64,000 nt of DNA from Ruegeria intermedia (lineage in GTDB: Bacteria > Pseudomonadota > Alphaproteobacteria > Rhodobacterales > Rhodobacteraceae). Location: the NCBI RefSeq assembly GCF_900129345.1, contig NZ_FQVK01000003.1, positions 1 to 64,000 on the forward strand. Reading direction: 5' to 3'. A program made the translations under genes and the position numbers. This document shows positions 57,633 through 64,000 of the stretch, piece by piece. The notes below the pieces were generated by a model. It saw only the letters and a program-made list of their open reading frames with translations, made no database searches and was not told the DNA's origin. The number at the start of each line of letters is the position of its first letter. The stretch's first letter is position 1.

Positions 57633-58781
57633 TCAGGCGCCGGGCGGGGGCGGCGGCAGGATCGTGAACAGCTGCGCCAGCTCCTGCACATCACCCGCCT
57701 TCTTCCAGCCGTCCTGACCGGGCGTCCACACGAAAGTGTCCCGTGTAATCTCGCCCTCACTGGCCATGCGGCCCATCTTGGCCTTCGAGAACGGGCCGCT
57801 GGTCTGGCCGTCCACCGCGATATGCCACACATGCTCGACCGGCGGCGGGGGCGGCGGGGCCACATGCGCGGCCGCTTGCGGGGCAGCGGGCGCGGGCGCG
57901 CCCCACGGGCCTGACGGCCGACCCGCTGCCATGTTCGACATCTGGTTCGCCATTGCCATGCCCATGCCCATGCCAAGGCCAGCACCCATGCCGCCGCCAC
58001 CGTTCGGGTTGCTGGCGGCCGCCGTCATCGCCTCGGCCGCGGAATACTGGGTGAATTTGCCAAGATCCCCCGCCAGCCCCATCGAGGTGCGCTTGTCCAG
58101 CGCCGCCTCGACCGCCGGCGGCAACGAGATGTTCTCGATGTAGAATTCCGGCATCTCCAACCCATAACCGTCCAGCACGGGCGAGACCTCGGCCGCGACC
58201 AGCTTGCCCAGATCGGCGGTGTTGGCCGCCATGTCCAGAACCGGAATGCCCGAGCCTGCGATGACCCGGCTGAATTCCTGCACGATGATGTTGCGGATCT
58301 GAAAGCTGATCTCGTCCATGGTGAATTCGCCATCGGTGCCCACGATCTCGACCAGGAAACGGGCCGGGTCCTTCACCCGGATCGTGTAGGTGCCATAGGC
58401 ACGGATCCGGGTCGGGCCGAATTCCGGGTCGCGCAGCATGATCGGGTTTTTGGTGCCCCATTTCAGGTCGTTGAACCGGGTCGTGTTGACGAAATAGATC
58501 TCGGACTTGAACGGCGACTGGAACCCGTGATCCCAGTGCTGCAGCGTCGTCATGATCGGCATGTTGTTGGTTTCAAGCATGTAGAGGCCCGGCGTGAACA
58601 CGTCGGCCAGCTGGCCTTCGTGAACGAATACGGCCGCCTGACCCTCGCGCACGGTCAGCTTGGCGCCATACTTGATCTCGTGGCCTTCGCGCTCGAACCG
58701 CCAGACCATCGTGTCGCGGGTGTCGTCCACCCAATGAATGACATCAATGAATTCTCCGGTCAGAAAATCGAAAATTCCCAT
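57633..58781 (-). CDS. SPFH-domain protein with C-terminal GYF_2 domain (YdjI-like)
   Basis: 382 residues. The N-terminal ~240 form an SPFH/virion-core-like domain (GIFDFLTGEFIDVIHW at the start, LADVFTPGLY near 70, DKRTSMGLAGDLGKFTQYS near 235). A low-complexity Gly/Met/Pro/Ala linker (about 255-325) leads to a GYF_2/DUF4339 domain (WHIAVDGQTSGPFSKAKM, WTPGQDGWKKAGDV). Flotillin-like proteins organise membrane domains. B. subtilis YdjI is the nearest known counterpart. Confidence 0.85.
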   Translation of the reverse strand: MGIFDFLTGEFIDVIHWVDDTRDTMVWRFEREGHEIKYGAKLTVREGQAAVFVHEGQLADVFTPGLYMLETNNMPIMTTLQHWDHGFQSPFKSEIYFVNTTRFNDLKWGTKNPIMLRDPEFGPTRIRAYGTYTIRVKDPARFLVEIVGTDGEFTMDEISFQIRNIIVQEFSRVIAGSGIPVLDMAANTADLGKLVAAEVSPVLDGYGLEMPEFYIENISLPPAVEAALDKRTSMGLAGDLGKFTQYSAAEAMTAAASNPNGGGGMGAGLGMGMGMAMANQMSNMAAGRPSGPWGAPAPAAPQAAAHVAPPPPPPVEHVWHIAVDGQTSGPFSKAKMGRMASEGEITRDTFVWTPGQDGWKKAGDVQELAQLFTILPPPPPGA

Positions 58782-58803
58782 CTGGGTTCTCCTGTCATCG
58801 GGG

Positions 58804-59757
58804 TCAGAGCGACTGCCCCATCAATTCACGGGCGATGATCCGCACCACCGGCGCGGCCTCCAGCGCGGTCATGCCGGGTTTCAGGCGCGGATCATACAAC
58901 ATCGTCAGCAGCTTTTCGTCATGGCTGGTCAGCAAGGCGAATTCGTCGTCATCATTGAAGATCGACGGCCGCGCCCGGGGGCTGTCATTGGGCAGCCCCA
59001 GCCCCTGGGCAAGTTCCTCGTGGATGCAGCTCAGACGCATGAGGTCGGGTTGTTCGGCGCGCACCAGGGCGACGGCGCGCGTATATGTATTCGGCGCTCC
59101 GCGCGTGGCCGAAGCGAAGACGAAACAATAGAACGAGCGCGGCAGATCCGCGAACAGATCCAGCTGCTCTTGCGTGATGCCGGGGATCAGCTGACGCAGC
59201 CGGGCCTGCACGTATTCGGTGTCATCCTGCCCGGCGAAAAAGACGAAGAAATTGCCATTGCGGCTGACGGAGGACACGGGATGGCTGGTCAGGTCTGCCA
59301 GCCGTGCCGAGAAGGCCTGCACCTGTGTACTGTCCGCTGCGCGGCGCTGGGGCGGAACCGAGGGGCCGAACTCGACCGCGACGCGGACGGGGTTGGCCCA
59401 GCGGCTCAGGCGCCCACCAACGCGTCGCCCGCCCGCCGAAACCGTCGTGCCGGGATACTCGTTGAAGAACGCAATGGTTTCGAAATTCCGCGCCAGATCG
59501 TCGGCGTCATACGGGGTATCCGGCCCGCCCCCGTCGGTGCGCAGCAGGCCGCGTGTCAGCAGGTCGCGCTCGACCCGCTCGTAATAGCGGGCCAGGTCCC
59601 GGCTGGCGGCCGAAGGTTCAACGTAGACATCAGCGGATGGAGCAGCCTCGGGGCGGGCCTGCGGCGCCAGCGACGTCTTGAGCGCATCGTCGCAGCCGGC
59701 GACGACCAGCAATGCACCCAAGCCGCAGATGCGCCCAAGAAGATGCCTCATCCGCAT
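58804..59757 (-). CDS. DUF2927 lipoprotein
   Basis: 317 residues, lipoprotein signal ending VVAGC (Cys22) and a DUF2927 domain containing CIHEELAQGLGLPND, which looks like a degenerate or genuine metallopeptidase-type HExxQ segment. The family is often beside TelA-type genes in Rhodobacterales. Function unknown. Spacing to TelA is 11 bases. Confidence 0.8.
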   Translation of the reverse strand: MRMRHLLGRICGLGALLVVAGCDDALKTSLAPQARPEAAPSADVYVEPSAASRDLARYYERVERDLLTRGLLRTDGGGPDTPYDADDLARNFETIAFFNEYPGTTVSAGGRRVGGRLSRWANPVRVAVEFGPSVPPQRRAADSTQVQAFSARLADLTSHPVSSVSRNGNFFVFFAGQDDTEYVQARLRQLIPGITQEQLDLFADLPRSFYCFVFASATRGAPNTYTRAVALVRAEQPDLMRLSCIHEELAQGLGLPNDSPRARPSIFNDDDEFALLTSHDEKLLTMLYDPRLKPGMTALEAAPVVRIIARELMGQSL

Positions 59758-59768
59758 GCACGCAGCCC

Positions 59769-60959
59769 TTATTTCGGCACGGCCGTTCCGGCAGTGTCGC
59801 CCAACCCGTCCTTGCGGGCCTTGGCCGAGGCCAGCGTGTCGCGCAGTTCCGCCTCCATCTTCTTCAGCTCTTGTTCGGCGGCGGCGCGGCGGGCCTTGCC
59901 CTCGTCGGCGATGGCGAGGCTTTCATTGATCGTGCCGATCAGATCCTCGTTGGCCTTTTTCACCGCCTCGATGTCAAACACACCGCGCTCCATTTCCTCG
60001 CGGATCATCTTGTTCGACTGGCGCAGGTTCGCGGCGTTCGAGGTCAGCAACTCGTTCGTCAGATCATTGGCGTCGCGTACGGCGGCGGCGGCCTCGGCGC
60101 TGCGCTGGATGGTGACCGCCTGCGCCAGCTGGGTTTCCCAAAGCGGCACGGTGTTCACCAGCGTCGAGTTGATCTTGGTCACCAGAGACTTGTCGTTTTC
60201 CTGAACCAGCCGGATCGAGGGCAGCGATTGCATCGTCACCTGCCGCGTCAGCTTCAGGTCGTGCACGCGCCGTTCCAGATCGTCGCGGGCCGCCCGCAGG
60301 TCGCGCAGTTCCTGCGCCTTCATCACCTGCTGATCTTCCGGTGCGGCCTTCACCTCGGCTTCTTTCTCGGGGATGTCGTGGCTGTCCAGCTCGGTCAGCT
60401 TTTCTTCGCCGGCCGCGATGTACAACGCCAGTTCATCATAGAAATCCAGCGTCTTTTCATACAGCAGGTCCAGCGACTTGATGTCCTTCAGCAGCGTGTG
60501 TTCATGCGACAGAAGGTTGTCGGTGATCCGGTCGATCTGATCCTGCACCTCTTCGTAGCGCGCAGTGAACTTGGCGAAAGGCGCGGCGCGGCCCAGCAGT
60601 TTCTCCCACCAGCTGCGCTCGCGGCGCACGTCCAGTTCGGACACGGAAAAGCCGCGGATCGTGGTGACGATGTCGCGCAGGCTGTCGCCGGCAGGGCCGA
60701 CATCCTTGTTGCGCACGTCGGCCAGCATGGCCTGGCTGATTTCCTGCAGCTCGGCCTGTGCCGCCGACCCGAAAGACACGATCGAGTTGGTGTCGCCCAT
60801 GTCGATCTCGGCCATGCGCTTGCGGATCTCGGCGCGCACCGGTTCGTCGGCGTCTTCCAGTGGCACGATCTCGGAGTTCGGTTCGGGCAATGCGACGGCT
60901 GCAACTTCCTGAACCAGCGTTTCGGCCTCGGCCGCCTTTTTCTTGATTTCGTCAGACAT
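59769..60959 (-). CDS. TelA family toxic-anion resistance protein
   Basis: 396 residues, fully helical and coiled-coil-rich, without signal or membrane segment. Recognised by DIVTTIRGFSVSEL, ERSWWEKLLGRAAPF and the long C-terminal helix with NAANLRQSNKMIREEMERGV. Originally associated with tellurite resistance; comparative genomics places it in membrane-linked stress systems. B. subtilis YaaN is a homologue and is encoded beside XpaC, as here. Confidence 0.9.
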   Translation of the reverse strand: MSDEIKKKAAEAETLVQEVAAVALPEPNSEIVPLEDADEPVRAEIRKRMAEIDMGDTNSIVSFGSAAQAELQEISQAMLADVRNKDVGPAGDSLRDIVTTIRGFSVSELDVRRERSWWEKLLGRAAPFAKFTARYEEVQDQIDRITDNLLSHEHTLLKDIKSLDLLYEKTLDFYDELALYIAAGEEKLTELDSHDIPEKEAEVKAAPEDQQVMKAQELRDLRAARDDLERRVHDLKLTRQVTMQSLPSIRLVQENDKSLVTKINSTLVNTVPLWETQLAQAVTIQRSAEAAAAVRDANDLTNELLTSNAANLRQSNKMIREEMERGVFDIEAVKKANEDLIGTINESLAIADEGKARRAAAEQELKKMEAELRDTLASAKARKDGLGDTAGTAVPK

Positions 60960-60989
60960 GAGAAGCTTCCCTGTTTTTGGTTTGGCCGG

Positions 60990-61904
60990 TCAGTCCAGCC
61001 GGACGCCTTCGCGCTGCAGTCGTTCGCGCAGCACGTCGATTTCGACCGTCAGATCACTGCGGTCATCCAACAGCATTTTGCGGGTGCGGGCCGAGAAATT
61101 CTGCTCGAGGTCGTCCAGCAGCGCCGAGTAATCGGACAGAGCCTGCGGGTCGCGGGTGCGCGCATAGACATCGGCAAACTTGATCGTCGCATCGCGGGCG
61201 CCCTGCAGATAGACGGTCAGGTATTTGCGGGCACCGGCCAGATCGCGCGGGTCCTCCTCGACCGTGCGGAACAGGTCGCGGGCGGTGGTCTGGAACCGTT
61301 CGACGCGGGCCTCGATCCTGCGGTCGCCGGCCCGTTTGATGGCATCCGACATCTGGTTCAGATGTGCTTCGGCATCTTCGACCACCCGGGCGACCCGGTC
61401 CTGTTGATAGGTGTCCACACCTTCCATGCCTTTGTTTTTCATCGGGTCGAGCCCGAAGGCGACCGAATGCAGGGCCGTGGCCACGCCGCCGAACAGGACA
61501 GGCGCCAGCAGGCTGACCTGGCTGGCGGCCTCGGCATCCAGATAGTCGTTGCGATAGGCGGCCAGACCCACCCCCAGCCCGGTCAAAACGGATGAAAAGA
61601 TCTTGCGGGGAACGGCTGGGCGGCGCGCGGTGCGGCGTGCGTTGTAGGCATCCTCGGCCTTCAACCCTTCGCGCAGCAGAAAGGCCGCAGCGGTCAGAAG
61701 GCCGGCGGCGACCAATCCAAGGGTCATCCCGATCGCGCCGTCGTTGAGCGACAGAAAGACCAGCGGGATCGCCGGAACGAACATCACATTGGCGCGGGCG
61801 CCGACCGGATTCACCCGGGCGCCATCGTATTGCCCGCGCGGGGCGGGCGCGTCGGTGTCGGACTGGCCTTCGGGGCTGAACTTTCCGCCGTATCGCTTGG
61901 CCAT
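60990..61904 (-). CDS. XpaC-like (5-bromo-4-chloroindolyl phosphate hydrolysis) family protein
   Basis: 304 residues: cytoplasmic N-terminus, two hydrophobic hairpins (about 40-80 and 110-150) and a helical C-terminal half with the LDDLEQNFSARTRKMLLDDR segment. Despite the family name no phosphatase motif is visible. Directly upstream of telA (30-base gap), repeating the Bacillus xpaC-yaaN pairing. Confidence 0.82.
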   Translation of the reverse strand: MAKRYGGKFSPEGQSDTDAPAPRGQYDGARVNPVGARANVMFVPAIPLVFLSLNDGAIGMTLGLVAAGLLTAAAFLLREGLKAEDAYNARRTARRPAVPRKIFSSVLTGLGVGLAAYRNDYLDAEAASQVSLLAPVLFGGVATALHSVAFGLDPMKNKGMEGVDTYQQDRVARVVEDAEAHLNQMSDAIKRAGDRRIEARVERFQTTARDLFRTVEEDPRDLAGARKYLTVYLQGARDATIKFADVYARTRDPQALSDYSALLDDLEQNFSARTRKMLLDDRSDLTVEIDVLRERLQREGVRLD

Positions 61905-61908
61905 GGCG

Positions 61909-61998
61909 TCAGAGCCCCCCAAGCCAACCGGTGCAGACGCCGAACAATAGCACCAACAGGGCCGCATAGGCCATTTTTTGCACTCCGGTCCCGGACAT
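61909..61998 (-). CDS. Very small membrane peptide (29 aa) at the head of the telA operon
   Basis: Short ORF with GGAGG five bases before its ATG and a stop 4 bases before the XpaC start. It encodes a single hydrophobic helix (MAYAALLVLLFGVCTGW, residues 9-25) with a short polar N-terminus. An in-frame ATG four codons upstream would use the same GGAGG as coding sequence, so the downstream ATG is preferred. No family recognised. Confidence 0.5.
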   Translation of the reverse strand: MSGTGVQKMAYAALLVLLFGVCTGWLGGL

Positions 61999-62080
61999 GG
62001 TGTCCTCCATCTGCGGCGGTCCCTTGAAAATCTAGTGGATCAAGGGGCTTGGCGCTAGGGGGAAGGTTCGCTTGCCGGCG

Positions 62081-62893
62081 TCAACTGCGCGATTTCCGCC
62101 CGACGGGCTTGCGATTGCGCTGGGGTCGTGCCGGGCGTTTGGGGGGCGAGGGCTTTTCCTCGGGGTCCAGCCCCAACTGATCGCGCAGAACCCGGCGGCG
62201 GATTTCCTCGACCTCGCCGGGTTTGAGATTGCCCAGCTGGAATGGCCCGTAGGACACGCGCAACAGCCGGTTCACGGTAAAGCCGATGTCTTCGATCGCG
62301 CGGCGGATTTCCCGGTTCTTGCCCTCGCGCAGTCCGATCGTCAGCCATGCATTCGCGCCTTGCTGGCGGTCCAGCGTCACGGTCATGGGCTGAAACTTTT
62401 CGCCTTCGATCACAAGACCTTGGCGCAGGGGGGCGAAATCCTCGTCCTTGGGGCGGCCGTTGATCCGCACCCGGTATTTGCGCAGCCAGCCGGTCGAAGG
62501 CAGTTCGAGCTTGCGTTTTATCGCTCCGTCATTGGTCAGCAGCAGCAGGCCCTCGGAATTCAGGTCCAGCCGGCCGACGCTCATGACGCGGGGCATGTCC
62601 TCGGGCAGGTTGTCGAAGATCGTGGGGCGACCCTTTTCGTCGCGGTTCGTGGTCACAAGGCCGGTTGGCTTGTGATACAGCCACAGGCGCGCGGGTTCGG
62701 GCTCGGCCACGGGCTTGCCGTCGACGGTGATCCTGTCGCCGGTCGTAACGTTCAGCGCCGGGCTTTCGATGGTCTTGCCGTTCACGGTCACGCGGCCCGC
62801 TTCGATCATGCGTTCGGCCTCGCGGCGCGAGGCGATGCCGGCGCGGGCCAGCACTTTGGCGATCCGGTCGCCAGGAGGAGGGGTGTTGCTCAT
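62081..62893 (-). CDS. rRNA pseudouridine synthase (RsuA/RluB family)
   Basis: 270 residues: N-terminal S4 RNA-binding domain (RIAKVLARAGIASRREAER), catalytic Asp in SVGRLDLNSEG, and a basic C-terminal tail (PKRPARPQRNRKPVGRKS). Most like RluB, which acts on 23S rRNA helix 69-90 regions; RsuA/RluE/RluF specificity cannot be excluded. Divergent from tadA. Confidence 0.92.
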   Translation of the reverse strand: MSNTPPPGDRIAKVLARAGIASRREAERMIEAGRVTVNGKTIESPALNVTTGDRITVDGKPVAEPEPARLWLYHKPTGLVTTNRDEKGRPTIFDNLPEDMPRVMSVGRLDLNSEGLLLLTNDGAIKRKLELPSTGWLRKYRVRINGRPKDEDFAPLRQGLVIEGEKFQPMTVTLDRQQGANAWLTIGLREGKNREIRRAIEDIGFTVNRLLRVSYGPFQLGNLKPGEVEEIRRRVLRDQLGLDPEEKPSPPKRPARPQRNRKPVGRKSRS

Positions 62894-62954
62894 GCCCTGC
62901 GCATAGCGCATCGGCGCGGCTTGCGAAAGGTGGGTTTCTGGGGCAGTCAGGGGC

Positions 62955-63425
62955 ATGGTCTTCAGAACGCATATGGACAAGGCGCTGGAACAGGCGCGCG
63001 CGGCGGGTGATCGGGGCGAGGTTCCGGTGGGCGCGGTGATCGTGTCGCCCGATGGCCGGATCATCGCGGCAGACGGCAACCGTACGCGCGAGTTGCATGA
63101 CCCGACCGCGCATGCCGAGATCCTGGCCCTGCGCGCCGCCTGCCGGGTTGTCGGGTCCGAGCGGCTGACGGGGCATGACCTGTATGTTACGCTGGAGCCC
63201 TGTGCCATGTGCGCCGCGGCGCTGGCGGCGGCGCGGATCCGGCGGATCTACTATGGGGCCGCCGATCCGAAATCGGGCGGCGTGGCGCATGGGGCGCGGG
63301 TGTTCTCGCACCCTCAGGCGCATCACAGGCCGGAGGTCTATGACGGCATCGCGGCCGAGGACTGCGCCCGGTTGCTGCGCGACTTCTTTGCCGCGCAGCG
63401 CGGTGGCGGCGGGCCCAAAGGCTGA
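62955..63425 (+). CDS. tadA: tRNA-specific adenosine deaminase
   Basis: 156 residues. Zinc-dependent deaminase motifs HAEIL and PCAMC; converts A34 to inosine in tRNA-Arg(ACG). Motif spacing and length agree with TadA. ATG at 62955 used; a second ATG at 62973 is possible. Confidence 0.93.
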   Translation: MVFRTHMDKALEQARAAGDRGEVPVGAVIVSPDGRIIAADGNRTRELHDPTAHAEILALRAACRVVGSERLTGHDLYVTLEPCAMCAAALAAARIRRIYYGAADPKSGGVAHGARVFSHPQAHHRPEVYDGIAAEDCARLLRDFFAAQRGGGGPKG

Positions 63426-63432
63426 GGCGCGC

Positions 63433-63999
63433 TCAGGCCGGTTTCACGACCAGTTCGCGGGGTATGTCGGCCAAGGGTTGCCCGCCCGTCGGCGTGACCA
63501 CGAAGGTCTCGGTGATGGCCAGCCCCCAATCGGGGGTCCACAGGCCCGGCATCAGGTGAAAGGTCATGTTGTCCTGCAGAACGGTGCTGTCGCCGGGGCG
63601 CAGGCTCATGGTGCGCTCGCCCCAATCGGGGGGATAGCTCAGGCCCACCGGATAGCCGGTGCGATTGCCTTTGACATAGCCGGCCCGGGCAAAGCTGTCA
63701 TAGACGCAGGCGGCGATCTCTTCGCAGGTGGCGCCGGGGCGGGCGGCGGCCAGCGTGTCCTCGATCGCGGTGAGGATCGCGGTTTCCGCGCGCCGGATAT
63801 CGGCAGGCGGGTCACCCAGAAACAGGCTGCGGCTGGCCGGGCAGTGATAGCGGCGGTGGCAGCCCGAGATTTCGAAATAGGTCGCCTCGCCCGGTGTCAG
63901 CGGACGGTCGTTCCAGGTGATGTGCGAGGCCGAGGCCTCGGTCCCCGAGGGCGCGATGGGCGCGATCGCGGGATAGTCGCCCGCAAGTCCCGGCAGCCC
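63433..63999 (-). CDS. M24-fold metallopeptidase-like protein (partial)
   Basis: The C-terminal ~188 residues of a pita-bread-fold protein that continues past the window edge. Recognised from GDSTVLQDNMTFHLMPGLW and AITETFVV, resembling ectoine hydrolase/creatinase-type M24 proteins. The usual two Asp metal ligands are not visible at the expected place, which reads FEISGCHRRYHC. N-terminus missing because of the boundary, not a mutation. Confidence 0.7.
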   Translation of the reverse strand, partial: GLPGLAGDYPAIAPIAPSGTEASASHITWNDRPLTPGEATYFEISGCHRRYHCPASRSLFLGDPPADIRRAETAILTAIEDTLAAARPGATCEEIAACVYDSFARAGYVKGNRTGYPVGLSYPPDWGERTMSLRPGDSTVLQDNMTFHLMPGLWTPDWGLAITETFVVTPTGGQPLADIPRELVVKPA

Positions 64000-64000
64000 G

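Noticed and set aside
55248..57914. 888-codon frame opposite the nitroreductase, zinc-ribbon and SPFH genes
   Set aside because: Crosses several clear genes and contains no recognisable domain.

Overview
The window is high-GC, gene-dense chromosomal DNA from an alphaproteobacterium, most likely a Rhodobacteraceae (Roseobacter-group) species. The call rests on the gene set and neighbourhoods: methylmalonyl-CoA epimerase followed by a DUF1467 gene, tandem DUF6455 genes, a YghU-type GST, a PutA with a divergent Lrp-type regulator, a Tat-exported PhoX, and many lipoproteins and DUFs typical of that family. The exact species cannot be fixed from the sequence alone. No phage, insertion sequence, integrase or CRISPR array was seen, and no stretch over about 300 bases lacks a gene.

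Layout. 1-10 kb: the 3' part of a PhnA-domain gene, carB, a pabB/pabC-like pair coupled to a CPBP membrane protein, a Cfa-family methyltransferase and aspS. 10-17.7 kb: a response regulator with a 39-residue ORF behind it, mce-DUF1467, a membrane flavoreductase, an EI24/CysZ-like protein, a nitroreductase, several small conserved genes (DUF167, IMPACT-type, three tandem DUF6455, a double CDGSH protein), an M48 lipoprotein and a small lipoprotein. 17.7-21.2 kb: rimO and an AsmA-family gene. 21.3-25.8 kb: a minus-strand capsule/KDO operon (kpsT-like, KpsE-like, kdsA, phosphomannomutase). 26-33.9 kb: a UDG-family protein, SseB-like, GST, YHS and J-domain proteins, metF with a divergent LysR regulator and clear dyads between them, an IMPase, a GFA-family protein and a rhomboid protease. 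33.9-40.5 kb: putA/putR, a TPR protein and PhoX. 40.7 kb: tRNA-Gly(UCC), then an ABC exporter, an acyl-CoA synthetase and an HSL-type esterase.

45.7-56 kb is a long minus-strand run: dtd, a glycerate-2-kinase-like gene, an S15/CocE hydrolase broken by one frameshift in a G7 tract, a complete peptide-type ABC importer (binding protein, two permeases, double ATPase) and a phosphodiesterase/phosphatase-fold enzyme. This looks like uptake plus intracellular breakdown of peptides or similar amide compounds.

56.2-62.0 kb is the most unusual part: eight tightly packed minus-strand genes encoding a 29-residue membrane peptide, an XpaC-family protein, TelA, a DUF2927 lipoprotein, an SPFH-GYF protein, a CPCC protein and a zinc-ribbon membrane protein. 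It combines pieces that Bacillus keeps in two separate loci (xpaC-yaaN and ydjGHI) and is my best candidate for an under-described envelope-stress system. The window ends with an RluB/RsuA pseudouridine synthase, tadA and a partial M24-fold protein.
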